Shown here: one piece after another, positions 7,529 to 16,585 of the stretch
How the letters are laid out: every line of letters begins with the position of its first letter
Numbering within the stretch: the stretch's first letter is position 1
Assembly: GCA_017445115.1 (NCBI GenBank)
Contig: JAFSUU010000098.1
Coordinates: 1-34,387, forward strand
Reading direction: 5' to 3'
DNA from: Clostridia bacterium
Lineage (GTDB): Bacteria; Bacillota_A; Clostridia; Oscillospirales; CAG-272
DNA: 34,387 nucleotides
Notes under the pieces: generated by a model
What the model saw: only the letters and a program-made list of their open reading frames with translations
Told to the model about the DNA's origin: nothing
The model's database searches: none
Translations under genes and position numbers: made by a program

Positions 7529-8739
7529 AAATTACAGACGGCGGCGTTTGCGCCGCAAAAGGATTTCTTGCAAACGGTATCTATTGCGGTATCCGCAAAA
7601 ATAAAACAAAGAAAGATCTCTCTCTGATATACAGTGAAAAGCAGGCTTCCGCGGCGGCGGTATACACGACTAACCTCGTAAAAGGCGCGCCTCTTGTCGT
7701 CACTAAGCAGAACATTTCCGACGGCAAGGCGCAGGCGGTGATCTGCAACAGCGGCAACGCCAACACCTGCAACGCAAACGGCATTGAGATCGCAGAAGAG
7801 ACGTGCGGGCTTCTCGCATCGGCGCTCGGGATCAATAAAAGCGACGTCGTCGTCGCTTCGACCGGCGTCATCGGTCAGCCGCTCGACATAACTCCGATAA
7901 AGGACGGGATCCCCTCTCTCGTGAAAGGACTTTCCGCATCGGGCGGTGAAGCGGCGGCGGAAGGCATCATGACTACCGACACGGTCAAAAAAGAGATCGC
8001 GGTAAGCTTTGAAGTTGCGGGAGTACCCTGCACTATCGGCGGCATTGCGAAGGGCAGCGGAATGATCCATCCCAATATGGCGACGATGCTCGTCTTTATC
8101 ACGACGGACGCGGCGATCTCGCCCGGGATGCTTCAAAAGGCGCTCTCCGAGGACATAACAAAGACTTTCAATATGATCAGCATAGACGGCGACACCTCCA
8201 CAAACGATATGGTGACGGTGCTGGCGAACGGAATGGCGGGGAATAAGGAAATAGTTTCCGAAGGCGCGGACTTCGACTCGTTTATGAAAGCGCTGAACAC
8301 AGTGACGGTCCACCTCTGCCGTATGATAGCCTCCGACGGCGAGGGCGCAACGAAAATGCTCGAGTGCGAGGTCACCGGCGCTTCCGACGAGGCAACGGCG
8401 AAGACGGTGGCGAAGAGCGTAGTATGCTCCAACCTCACAAAAGCCGCGATGTTCGGCGCAGACGCCAACTGGGGACGCGTACTGTGTGCGATAGGCTACA
8501 GCGGAGCCAAAGTCGACGTGAACAAGATCGACGTCTTCTTCAAGAGCAAAGCGGGCGAGATAAAAGTCTGCGAGAACGGCGCGGGATACCCGTTCTCCGA
8601 AGAAGAGGCGAAGAAGATACTCCTCGAAAAAGAGATTTCGATAGCGGTAAATCTTAATGACGGCGAGCATTTCTCGACCGCGTGGGGATGCGACCTCACT
8701 TATGATTACGTCAAGATCAACGGCGATTACCGCACCTGA
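7525..8739 (+). CDS. argJ: Bifunctional glutamate N-acetyltransferase / amino-acid acetyltransferase
   Basis: 404 aa. It transfers the acetyl group from N-acetylornithine back to glutamate (and in bifunctional forms also uses acetyl-CoA), so the acetyl cycle closes without argA or argE. The autocleavage site is visible in GMIHPNMATMLVFITTDA, where Thr187 becomes the N-terminal nucleophile of the beta chain; MTTDTVKK and NWGRVLCAIGYSG are further family motifs. Because argB follows and no argA is seen, bifunctionality is plausible but not proven. It overlaps argC by 4 nt and is followed 14 nt later by argB with an AAGGAGA site. Confidence 0.95.
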   Translation: MKITDGGVCAAKGFLANGIYCGIRKNKTKKDLSLIYSEKQASAAAVYTTNLVKGAPLVVTKQNISDGKAQAVICNSGNANTCNANGIEIAEETCGLLASALGINKSDVVVASTGVIGQPLDITPIKDGIPSLVKGLSASGGEAAAEGIMTTDTVKKEIAVSFEVAGVPCTIGGIAKGSGMIHPNMATMLVFITTDAAISPGMLQKALSEDITKTFNMISIDGDTSTNDMVTVLANGMAGNKEIVSEGADFDSFMKALNTVTVHLCRMIASDGEGATKMLECEVTGASDEATAKTVAKSVVCSNLTKAAMFGADANWGRVLCAIGYSGAKVDVNKIDVFFKSKAGEIKVCENGAGYPFSEEEAKKILLEKEISIAVNLNDGEHFSTAWGCDLTYDYVKINGDYRT

Positions 8740-8753
8740 TAAGGAGAGATAAA

Positions 8754-9614
8754 ATGAAAGGATCGTTATCCAATTACGAACGCGCCGAGGTCATCGCGGA
8801 GGCGCTCCCTCATATTAAAAAATATGTAGGAAAGATCGTCGTTATCAAATACGGCGGAAGCGCGATGGTCAACGAAGAACTGAAAATGCAGGTCATGAAA
8901 GACATCGTTCTCTCATGGCTTATCGGCATAAAAGTCGTTCTTATACACGGCGGCGGCCCCGAAATAAGCGACCTCATGGAGAAGATAGGCAAAGCTCCGG
9001 AATTCATCGACGGGCTCCGTGTAACCGACAAGGAGACGGTCGAGATCGCGCAAATGGCGCTCTCCGGCAAGGTGAACAAGACTCTCGTCAACATCATCGA
9101 TGCCTCCGGCGGAAGAGCCGTCGGAATATCCGGCGTTGACGCGCGAATGATCGAAGCGGAAGTCAAGGATGAAAAGCTCGGCTTCGTCGGAAGCATCAAA
9201 TCGGTGAACACGCAGGTCATCAACGATCTGCTGAACAACAATTATATACCGGTAATTTCCACTATAGGCTGCGATAAAGCCGGAAACGTCTACAACATCA
9301 ACGCCGACACCGCCGCGGCTTATATCGCGGGTGCTCTCGGAGCGGAAAGGCTGATAATGATGACGGATATCGCAGGAATACTTAAGGACCGCGACGATCC
9401 GTCGTCTCTGATACCGGAGATCTCAATTAAAGAAGCGGGTATCCTCCGCGAAGAAGGGATCATCAGCGGCGGCATGATACCGAAAGTCGAATGCTGTATA
9501 AAAGCGATCGAGCACGGTGTCAAAAACGTAGTAATAATGGACGGAAGAGTTCCCCATTCAATACTTATGGAGCTTCTTACAAACGAGGGCGCCGGTACAA
9601 TGGTGACCGAATAA
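8754..9614 (+). CDS. argB: Acetylglutamate kinase
   Basis: 286 aa, amino-acid kinase family. It phosphorylates N-acetylglutamate and is usually the controlled step of the pathway. Lys32 in VVIKYGGSAMV and the glycine loop LIHGGGPEI mark the ATP site; NADTAAAYIAGALGA and GGMIPKVECC are conserved C-terminal elements. It has the N-terminal helix preceding VVIKYGG (EALPHIKKYVG) that is found in arginine-inhibited hexameric enzymes, so feedback inhibition by arginine is likely (inference from the family). Confidence 0.95.
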   Translation: MKGSLSNYERAEVIAEALPHIKKYVGKIVVIKYGGSAMVNEELKMQVMKDIVLSWLIGIKVVLIHGGGPEISDLMEKIGKAPEFIDGLRVTDKETVEIAQMALSGKVNKTLVNIIDASGGRAVGISGVDARMIEAEVKDEKLGFVGSIKSVNTQVINDLLNNNYIPVISTIGCDKAGNVYNINADTAAAYIAGALGAERLIMMTDIAGILKDRDDPSSLIPEISIKEAGILREEGIISGGMIPKVECCIKAIEHGVKNVVIMDGRVPHSILMELLTNEGAGTMVTE

Positions 9615-9626
9615 AGGGGTAACGAA

Positions 9627-10793
9627 ATGAACACAAAAGAACTCGACGCAGCGTACATTGCGGGTACATACAAACGGTTTCCGGTCACGGCGGTGTCCGG
9701 CAAAGGATCCGTGATAAAGGATGAGACCGGCAAAGAATACATAGATATGGGTTCCGGTATCGGAGTCACTTCATTCGGGATCGCCGACGACGTCTGGATA
9801 AACGCCGTCACGGAACAGATCTCAAAAATTCAGCACGCGTCAAATCTTTATTATACCGAGCCGTGCGCCGAACTCGCGAAGACGCTCTGCGAGAAGACCG
9901 GAATGAAAAAAGTTTTCTTCTCAAACTCCGGAGCTGAAGCAAACGAATGCGCGATCAAGGCGGCGAGGAAATACGCATCCGACAAATACGGAAGCGAGAG
10001 ATTTGTCATCGCGACGCTTAACAACAGTTTTCACGGCAGAACGCTGACGACTCTTGCCGCGACAGGTCAAGAGCACTTTCATAAGCTCTTCACCCCGCTG
10101 ACAGACGGCTTCGTGAGCTTTGACGCCGGAGACCTTTCATCGCTCGAAAAGCTCGCCGAAGCAAAAACTCTTGCCGCGGTGATGATAGAGTGCGTTCAGG
10201 GCGAGGGCGGCGTAATACCGCTCGACCCGGCTTTCGTCAAAGGACTTGCCTCGTTCTGCTCGGAAAACGACGTTCTGCTGATCGTCGACGAAGTTCAGAC
10301 CGGAAACGGAAGAACGGGAAAGCTGTACGCGTATATGAATTACGGCATTACGCCCGACGTCGTCTCGACCGCGAAAGGGCTCGGCGGCGGACTTCCTATC
10401 GGAGCTACCCTTCTCGGCGAAAAATGCGCGTCCGTGTTTAACCCGGGAGATCACGGGTCCACGTTCGGAGGAAATCCGGTCTCATGCGCGGCGGCGCTAA
10501 GCGTAATATCGCGTATCGACGACGATTTTCTTTCGGAAGTTCGGAAAAAGAGCAAATTCATCTTTGATTCGCTGACCGGCGCCGACGGCATTGAGAGCGT
10601 CAGCGGGCTCGGGCTGATGATAGGAATAAAAACAAAGAAAGAAGCGGCTGGAGTCGTTGCGGAATGTATCGAAAAAGGCGTTTTGTGCCTCACGGCAAAG
10701 GACAAGGTGCGTTTACTGCCCGCGCTGAATATTGACGACAAACTTCTGAGTACGGCGATAGAAACCATAAAAGAGGTTTGCGCAGGAGAATAA
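9627..10793 (+). CDS. argD: Acetylornithine aminotransferase
   Basis: 388 aa, class III PLP-dependent aminotransferase that converts N-acetylglutamate semialdehyde to N-acetylornithine using glutamate. SNSGAEANECAIKAAR contacts PLP phosphate, LLIVDEVQTGNGRTGK holds the Asp that pairs with the pyridine nitrogen, and Lys250 in STAKGLGGGLPIGA forms the Schiff base. Length and motifs fit ArgD; as in many bacteria it might also serve lysine synthesis, which cannot be judged here. The start lies 12 nt after argB. Confidence 0.95.
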   Translation: MNTKELDAAYIAGTYKRFPVTAVSGKGSVIKDETGKEYIDMGSGIGVTSFGIADDVWINAVTEQISKIQHASNLYYTEPCAELAKTLCEKTGMKKVFFSNSGAEANECAIKAARKYASDKYGSERFVIATLNNSFHGRTLTTLAATGQEHFHKLFTPLTDGFVSFDAGDLSSLEKLAEAKTLAAVMIECVQGEGGVIPLDPAFVKGLASFCSENDVLLIVDEVQTGNGRTGKLYAYMNYGITPDVVSTAKGLGGGLPIGATLLGEKCASVFNPGDHGSTFGGNPVSCAAALSVISRIDDDFLSEVRKKSKFIFDSLTGADGIESVSGLGLMIGIKTKKEAAGVVAECIEKGVLCLTAKDKVRLLPALNIDDKLLSTAIETIKEVCAGE

Positions 10794-10806
10794 AAAGTTT
10801 GATCCG

Positions 10807-10830
10807 GCGTCCGCTGTTCAACGCGGGCGC
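10807..10830 (+). other. Intercistronic hairpin argD-carA
   Basis: GCGTCCGC (10807-10814) pairs with GCGGGCGC (10823-10830), with one T-G wobble, in the only sizeable gap of the operon (52 nt). No T-tract follows, so it is more likely a processing or stability element than a terminator. Confidence 0.4.
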
Positions 10831-10845
10831 TTCAGGGAGATTTTT

Positions 10846-11916
10846 ATGAAAAAAGCGTATTTGATTTTAAGCAACGGAACGGTTTTCGAGGGATACAAGA
10901 TCGGCGCGGATACCGAGAGTATCGGAGAAGTCGTTTTTTCCACCGGCATGGTCGGTTATCTGGAGACACTCACCGATCCTTCGTACGCCGGGCAGATCGT
11001 AGTACAAACCTTCCCTCTCATAGGTAACTACGGCGTTATATCCGAAGATTTTGAAGGCGAGTGCGCCGTAAAAGGATACGTCGTACGGGATCTTTGCTAC
11101 ACGCCCTCCAACTTCCGTTCGGAATATGAACTTGACGCTTTTTTGAAGTCGAAAAACGTATGCGGGATCTGCGGGATCGACACGCGATATCTGACAAAGA
11201 TCATACGGGAACAGGGTGTGATGAACGGAATGATCTCGGATAGTGCCGCGCCGGATATGAGTAAAATACTCGAGTATCAGGTCAAAGGCGTGGTCAAGCA
11301 GGTCTCATCCAAAACGACGGCGGAATTTCCCGCCTTCGCGGAAGAAAAATACAGAGTCGCCCTTATTGATTACGGCGCAAAAAAGAGCATCGTCAAATGC
11401 CTGCAAAAAAGAGGCTGCCGCGTCTTGTCGTTCCCTGCCGACACGTCCGGAGAAGATATTTTGCAATCGGATGTTGACGGCATAATGCTTTCAAACGGCC
11501 CGGGCGACCCGGCGGAAAACCTCTATCAGATCGAACAGATCAAAAAGCTGATCGGCAAGAAGCCTTTGTTCGGAATATGTCTCGGCCACCAGCTTACGGC
11601 GCTTGCTTTAGGCGGGAAAACCACAAAGCTGAAATACGGCCACCACGGCGTCAACCAGCCTGTAAAGGAAAAGGGCGGTGTCAGAACTTATATCACAAGC
11701 CAGAATCACGGATACGCGGTGACAGCGGGGTCTCTCGCAGGAATCGGCGAAGAAAGCTTTGTCAACGCAAACGACGGCAGCTGCGAGGGTATGGATTATG
11801 CCGATCTTCACGCATTTACCGTACAGTTCCACCCAGAAGCAAACGGAGGACCGCACGATACCGAATTCTTATTCGACAGGTTTATCAAAATGATGGAGAA
11901 AGAAAAAAATGCCTAA
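10846..11916 (+). CDS. carA: Carbamoyl-phosphate synthase, small (glutaminase) subunit
   Basis: 356 aa. Class I glutamine amidotransferase that supplies ammonia to CarB. The N-terminal CarA-specific domain (AYLILSNGTVFEGYKIG, VVFSTGMVGYLETLTDPSYAGQ) is followed by the amidotransferase domain with Cys245 in GICLGHQL and His329/Glu331 in VQFHPEA. Its last codons overlap the carB start by 8 nt. Being inside the arg operon suggests this copy is dedicated to, or co-controlled with, arginine synthesis; whether a pyrimidine copy exists elsewhere cannot be seen. Confidence 0.96.
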   Translation: MKKAYLILSNGTVFEGYKIGADTESIGEVVFSTGMVGYLETLTDPSYAGQIVVQTFPLIGNYGVISEDFEGECAVKGYVVRDLCYTPSNFRSEYELDAFLKSKNVCGICGIDTRYLTKIIREQGVMNGMISDSAAPDMSKILEYQVKGVVKQVSSKTTAEFPAFAEEKYRVALIDYGAKKSIVKCLQKRGCRVLSFPADTSGEDILQSDVDGIMLSNGPGDPAENLYQIEQIKKLIGKKPLFGICLGHQLTALALGGKTTKLKYGHHGVNQPVKEKGGVRTYITSQNHGYAVTAGSLAGIGEESFVNANDGSCEGMDYADLHAFTVQFHPEANGGPHDTEFLFDRFIKMMEKEKNA

Positions 11917-14900
11917 GAACGAAGCTATAAAAAAAGCGCTGGTTATAGGCTCCGGCCCTATAGTGATCGGGCAGGCGGCGGAATTCGACTATTCCGGCGC
12001 CCAGGCCTGCCGTGTGCTTAAGCGCGAGGGAATCAACGTCGTACTGGCAAACTCCAATCCCGCAACGATCATGACCGACAGCGCGCTGGCGGATGAAATA
12101 TATCTGGAACCGCTTACAGTGGAAACTCTCTCCCGCATTATTGAAAAAGAAAGACCGGACGGAATTCTCGCGGGGCTCGGCGGACAGACGGGACTCACGC
12201 TCTCCATGCAGCTTTACGAAAGCGGTGTGCTTCAAAAATACGGCGTGAAATTTCTCGGCACAAATATTGAAGCGATAAAAAAAGCCGAAGACCGCGAGCT
12301 CTTCAGAGAGACAATGCTGAAGATAAATCAGCCCTGCGTTCCGAGCGATATCGCGTTTGACGTTGAAAAGGCGGTCGAGATCGCGAAAAAGATCGGATAT
12401 CCGGTCATCGTTCGTCCGGCATATACGCTCGGCGGATCCGGCGGCGGCATCGCAAAGAACGAAGAAGATCTGATAAAGATCGCCGCAACCGGCCTTGAAA
12501 TGTCGCCGATCACACAGATCTTGGTTGAAAAATGCATATCCGGCTGGAAAGAGATCGAGTTTGAGACCTTGCGCGACAACTGCGGAAACGCTGTTGCCGT
12601 TTGTTCCATGGAAAACGTCGACCCGGTCGGAATCCACACCGGAGATTCGATCGTAGTCGCGCCGACGCTCACTCTTTCCGACAAGGAATTTCAAATGCTG
12701 CGCACGGCTTCGCTCGACATTATAGAGGCGCTGGGGATCGTCGGCGGCTGCAACTGTCAGTTTGCGCTGAATCCCGACAGCTTTGAGTACGCAGTCATAG
12801 AGGTCAATCCCCGTGTTTCGCGTTCCTCCGCACTTGCAAGCAAAGCGACCGGATATCCGATCGCCAAGATCTCGACTCTTATCGCGATAGGATACAACCT
12901 CGATGAGATAAAGAACGAGATCACCGGAAAGACCTGCGCCTGCTTTGAGCCTGCGCTGGACTACGTTGTCGTAAAATTCCCGAAATGGCCTTTTGATAAA
13001 TTCACCAATACAAGCCGCCGTCTCGGAACGCAGATGAAAGCGACCGGCGAGGTCATGGCAATCGGTCAGAGCTTTATCGAGGCGCTGATGAAAGCGGTTC
13101 GCGGAGTAGAGATCAAAATGGATTCGCTGAACCACAAACCGGAAAACAGCGACGACGTTCTGACAAGGCTTTCCTGCCCCGACGACTTGCGCCTGTTTAC
13201 CGTTTATGAGGCATTGAAAGCAGGTATTCCCGGGAAAAAGATCCACGAGATAACAAGAATCGATCCGTATTTCATCTCCTGCCTGAAAGAGGCAGCCGCG
13301 CTTGAAGCCGAACTGAAAGAAAAGCGCTTGGACGAAGAGCTGTACCTCAAAGCAAAAAAAGCGGGTTTCCCCGACTCTTACATAAAAGAACTGACAAACG
13401 CGCCCGACTTGCCGGACTTTCACTACAGCTATAAGATGGTCGACACCTGCGCCGCAGAATTTGCGGCGGAAACGCCGTATTTTTACTCCTGCGCGGACAA
13501 ACACTGCGAGGCGAGAGAGACAGAGCGGAGCGGCAAGCCGGTAATCATGGTGCTCGGCTCCGGCCCGATCCGTATCGGACAGGGGATCGAATTCGATTAC
13601 AGTTCGGTCCACTGCGTATGGACGCTGAGGGAAATGGGATATGACGTTGTTATCGTTAACAACAACCCGGAGACCGTTTCCACCGATTATGACACTGCAA
13701 ATCGCCTGTATTTTGAGCCTCTGACCGAAGAGGACGTAATGAGCATTGTAGAGGTTGAACACCCTGTCGGCGTCGTAGTGGCGTTCGGAGGACAAACCGC
13801 GATCAAACTTGCAAAAGCTCTCGATTCAAGAGGCGTGCGCATCCTCGGCACTTCCGCCGAGAGCATCGACATCGCAGAAGACAGAGAGCGCTTCGACAAG
13901 TTTCTCGAATCGATCAATATGTCCCGTCCCAAAGCGGTCGCTGTTGAAAGCACCGAGGAGGCGCTTATCGCCGCAAAGATACTCGGTTATCCGGTCCTTC
14001 TCCGCCCGTCATACGTGATCGGCGGTCAGGGAATGAGCGTCGTTCGCTCTTCCGATGAACTTAAAACGTATATGAGCGCGATAATCTCCGGAAGCATCGC
14101 CAACTCCGTTCTCGTCGACAAGTATATGCCCGGCGCAGAACTTGAAGTCGACTGCATTTCGGACGGCTCGACCGTACTCATCCCCGGGATCATGGAACAT
14201 ATCGAGCGCGCCGGAATACATTCGGGCGACTCTATAGCCGTGTATCCTCCGTATAATCTCTCCGATACGATGAAAAAGAAGATTTCCGACGTCTCGATCA
14301 AGATCGCAAGGGGGCTCGGCACGAAAGGCATCGTAAACATTCAATATCTCATTTATGAAAACGAGCTGTACGTCATAGAGGTCAACCCTCGCGCGAGCCG
14401 TACCGTTCCGTACATCAGCAAGGTCACAAGGATCCCGGTCATCGAACTGGCGAGCCGCGTCATGCTCGGCGAAAAGCTCGAAGACATGGGATATAAAGAA
14501 GGACTTGCCGACGACGCGCGCTATTACGCGGTCAAGGTCCCGGTGTTCAGCTTTGAAAAGATCTCCGACGCCAACTCTATAATGGGACCCGAAATGAAGT
14601 CTACCGGCGAAGTTCTCGGCATCGGAAGAACGAAAGCGGAGGCGCTGTATAAAGGGCTTTGCGCCGCGGGAATCGACGTCCACGCAAACGGAAAGCGCGG
14701 AAACGGAATACTTATATCAGTTGAGGACTACGACTATTCCGACGCGATAAAGCTCGCCGAAAAATTTACCGACCTCGGAATGACGATCTACGCGACGCCC
14801 GACACCGCCGCGGCGATCGAAGCGCGCGGGCTTGACGTCACGATGGCGCGTAATATCTGGGATAACAACGACATTTACGATCTCATCGAATCCGGCACCG

Positions 14901-15088
14901 TGAACTACGTCGTATATACAGGCGCGGTCATGGACAGCTCGGTGGGAGACTTCAGACTTTTATACCGCAAAGCAATGAACGCACACATTCCCTGCATGAC
15001 GTCCATCGACACAGCGCTCGCGCTTGCCGACGTAATCTGCGCATCGTACGACAAGAACAACACTCACCTCGTCGATATTAACCACTAA
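11909..15088 (+). CDS. carB: Carbamoyl-phosphate synthase, large subunit
   Basis: 1059 aa, the usual length. It has two homologous ATP-grasp halves (carboxyphosphate half roughly 1-400, carbamoyl-phosphate half roughly 545-930), each opening with a nucleotide-fold motif ([17 protein letters not shown] and [17 protein letters not shown]) and each with a metal-ligand segment ([18 protein letters not shown] and [17 protein letters not shown]). An oligomerisation domain lies between them, and an MGS-like allosteric domain follows from about 935. It makes carbamoyl phosphate from bicarbonate, ammonia and two ATP and channels it towards ArgF, encoded next. Confidence 0.97.
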   Translation: MPKNEAIKKALVIGSGPIVIGQAAEFDYSGAQACRVLKREGINVVLANSNPATIMTDSALADEIYLEPLTVETLSRIIEKERPDGILAGLGGQTGLTLSMQLYESGVLQKYGVKFLGTNIEAIKKAEDRELFRETMLKINQPCVPSDIAFDVEKAVEIAKKIGYPVIVRPAYTLGGSGGGIAKNEEDLIKIAATGLEMSPITQILVEKCISGWKEIEFETLRDNCGNAVAVCSMENVDPVGIHTGDSIVVAPTLTLSDKEFQMLRTASLDIIEALGIVGGCNCQFALNPDSFEYAVIEVNPRVSRSSALASKATGYPIAKISTLIAIGYNLDEIKNEITGKTCACFEPALDYVVVKFPKWPFDKFTNTSRRLGTQMKATGEVMAIGQSFIEALMKAVRGVEIKMDSLNHKPENSDDVLTRLSCPDDLRLFTVYEALKAGIPGKKIHEITRIDPYFISCLKEAAALEAELKEKRLDEELYLKAKKAGFPDSYIKELTNAPDLPDFHYSYKMVDTCAAEFAAETPYFYSCADKHCEARETERSGKPVIMVLGSGPIRIGQGIEFDYSSVHCVWTLREMGYDVVIVNNNPETVSTDYDTANRLYFEPLTEEDVMSIVEVEHPVGVVVAFGGQTAIKLAKALDSRGVRILGTSAESIDIAEDRERFDKFLESINMSRPKAVAVESTEEALIAAKILGYPVLLRPSYVIGGQGMSVVRSSDELKTYMSAIISGSIANSVLVDKYMPGAELEVDCISDGSTVLIPGIMEHIERAGIHSGDSIAVYPPYNLSDTMKKKISDVSIKIARGLGTKGIVNIQYLIYENELYVIEVNPRASRTVPYISKVTRIPVIELASRVMLGEKLEDMGYKEGLADDARYYAVKVPVFSFEKISDANSIMGPEMKSTGEVLGIGRTKAEALYKGLCAAGIDVHANGKRGNGILISVEDYDYSDAIKLAEKFTDLGMTIYATPDTAAAIEARGLDVTMARNIWDNNDIYDLIESGTVNYVVYTGAVMDSSVGDFRLLYRKAMNAHIPCMTSIDTALALADVICASYDKNNTHLVDINH

Positions 15089-15098
15089 GGAGCGGAAA

Positions 15099-16082
15099 AT
15101 GGATTTAAAAGGAAAGAGCTTTTTGAAGCTTTTGGATTTCACGCCCGATCAGATAGCGTATCTTTTAGACCTTGCCTCGGTTCTCAAAGAGAAAAAGAAA
15201 AAAGGCATTACGCACGATATTTGCCGCGGCAAAAATATCGCGCTGATCTTTGAAAAAACGAGCACGAGAACACGCTGTTCTTTTGAAGTAGCGGCTGCGG
15301 ATCTCGGTATGCATTCCGTTTATCTCGACCCGAAAAGTTCTCAGCTCGGAAAAAAAGAAAGTCTTGCGGACACAGCCCGTGTTCTCGGCAGGATGTTCGA
15401 CGGGATCGAATACCGCGGTTTCGGTCAGGAAAGAGTCGAAGCTCTCGCAAAATACTCCGGCGTCCCGGTTTGGAACGGGCTGACTAACGAATTCCACCCC
15501 ACTCAGATACTCGCCGATTTCATGACGATCAAAGAACATTTCGGGCATCTCTCCGAAATCAAACTCGTATATCTCGGCGACGCGCGCTATAACACGGGCA
15601 ACTCGTTAATGGTCGGCTGCGCAAAAATGGGACTCGATTTCACGATTTGCTCTCCGGAAAAATATTTTCCCGATAAAGAGCTTGTCGAAACGTGCGAAAA
15701 GATAGCGAAAACGGCCGGAGCGACATTGAATTTCGAGACAGATCCGATAAAAGCAACTCGCGGCGCCGACGTGATCTACACCGACGTCTGGCTTTCGATG
15801 GGAGAACCCGATTCTGTCTGGAAGGAACGGATCGACGATCTGATCTCCTATCGCGTGACAATGGAGCTTATGGACAACGCAGGGCCTCAGTGCCGTTTCA
15901 TGCACTGCCTGCCCTCATTCCACGATCTCGAAACCGAGACCGGGAAAAACGCCTATGAGACGTTCGGCATCGACTGCATGGAGGTCACAGACGAAGTATT
16001 TGAAAGCGACCGTTCGATCGTTTTCGATGAGGCCGAAAACCGTTTGCACACGATCAAAGCCGTTATGGCGGCAACACTGTAA
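15099..16082 (+). CDS. argF: Ornithine carbamoyltransferase
   Basis: 327 aa. It joins carbamoyl phosphate and ornithine to give citrulline. The carbamoyl-phosphate loop STRTR is at residues 55-59, [10 protein letters not shown] and the ornithine-binding segment [13 protein letters not shown] follow, and His269-Cys270 lie in MHCLPSFHD. Anabolic ArgF and catabolic ArcB are close relatives; position at the end of the biosynthetic operon favours ArgF. It starts 10 nt after carB with GGAGCGG as binding site. Its stop codon abuts the left end of the hairpin element at 16083. Confidence 0.95.
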   Translation: MDLKGKSFLKLLDFTPDQIAYLLDLASVLKEKKKKGITHDICRGKNIALIFEKTSTRTRCSFEVAAADLGMHSVYLDPKSSQLGKKESLADTARVLGRMFDGIEYRGFGQERVEALAKYSGVPVWNGLTNEFHPTQILADFMTIKEHFGHLSEIKLVYLGDARYNTGNSLMVGCAKMGLDFTICSPEKYFPDKELVETCEKIAKTAGATLNFETDPIKATRGADVIYTDVWLSMGEPDSVWKERIDDLISYRVTMELMDNAGPQCRFMHCLPSFHDLETETGKNAYETFGIDCMEVTDEVFESDRSIVFDEAENRLHTIKAVMAATL

Positions 16083-16128
16083 AAGAAAGGCAAGGAATGC
16101 CGCGTACTCTTAAGGACAGTTAACAAAA

Positions 16129-16172
16129 ACCGGCTGAGGTAAGGAACAAAAGCCTTATTTCAGCCGGTATTT
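16129..16172 (+). terminator. Hairpin, probable arg operon terminator
   Basis: ACCGGCTGA (16129-16137) pairs with TCAGCCGGT (16160-16168/9), with an inner TAAGG/CCTTA stem, followed by ATTTTG. It is the first long stem after argF and the best candidate for ending the arg transcript, although it is part of the repeat element. Confidence 0.5.
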
Positions 16173-16221
16173 TGCCGCATAACGGAGCAAGCAGGGAATT
16201 TGTACTGCAAATTCCGCAAAA

Positions 16222-16427
16222 GCGATATATTTTGCCAGACGGCAAAATGCGATATAACGGCTTTTGCCGTTGCGAAATATTTCGCTATGCGAAATGCGAT
16301 ATGATATTTGCCCTCGTTCGCGAAGCGAACATATCGCGTGACGCAGTCACATATCGCACGCCGCCGGCGTATATCGCTTGCCCGAAGGGCAAATATCGCT
16401 GCCGACTGTCCTTTAGAACAGTCGGCA
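16222..16427. repeat. Mirror-symmetric hairpin array, family B, copy 1
   Basis: Left half: GCGATAT at 16222, 16249 and 16296, with hairpins TTTTGCC/GGCAAAA (16230-16247), ACGGC/GCCGT (16257-16270) and the palindrome GCGAAATATTTCGC (16272-16285). Right half: ATATCGC at 16331, 16351, 16371 and 16393, with hairpins GTTCGC/GCGAAC (16316-16330), GTGAC/GTCAC (16338-16350), ACGCC/GGCGT (16358-16370), TTGCCC/GGGCAA (16378-16392) and a longer stem 16400-16427. Spacers are constant; stems differ in sequence but always pair. Confidence 0.8.
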
Positions 16428-16483
16428 AAGCACCCTTGCCTTTTTGTCTTTCAAATATATGAACACCTTGCATTATTCTGATG

Positions 16484-16512
16484 TTGACAATTAAATAATA
16501 ATATGTTATTAT
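16484..16512 (+). promoter_or_regulatory. Sigma-A promoter of the protease gene
   Basis: TTGACA (16484-16489), 17-bp spacer, TATTAT (16507-16512). About 70 nt of leader precede the start codon, with AAAGGA as binding site. Confidence 0.75.
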
Positions 16513-16585
16513 CAAATTTAGTAAATAATATATATCCGGCGGCGGTGAAATTTGCCTCTGCCACACCGAAAGGAATGTCAAAGCT

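Larger units (their letters stand above)
16083..16452. repeat. Hairpin-rich non-coding element with terminal inverted repeats
   Basis: About 370 bp without a credible ORF. The ends are imperfect inverted repeats: AAAGGCAAGG 16086-16095 and CTTAAGGACAGT 109-120 on the left match, in inverted order, ACTGTCCTTTAG 16405-16416 and CCTTGCCTTT 16434-16443 on the right. Inside are a long hairpin (16129-16169), GGAATTTG/CAAATTCC (about 16196-16215), and an array of short perfect hairpins separated by GCGATAT on the left and ATATCGC on the right, meeting at TTTGCCCTC (16307-16315). It looks like a MITE- or BIME-like element; mobility is inference. Confidence 0.7.

Noticed and set aside
7285..8670. Minus-strand 461-codon open frame
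   Set aside because: Antisense shadow of argC and argJ, which are both strongly supported.
11885..13795. Minus-strand 636-codon open frame
   Set aside because: Antisense to carB; its composition reflects the opposite strand codon bias and it shows no recognisable domain.
16222..16427. CRISPR array
   Set aside because: The constant word is only 7 nt, the intervening units are 9-18-nt self-complementary hairpins rather than unique spacers, orientation flips at the centre, and no cas gene is present.
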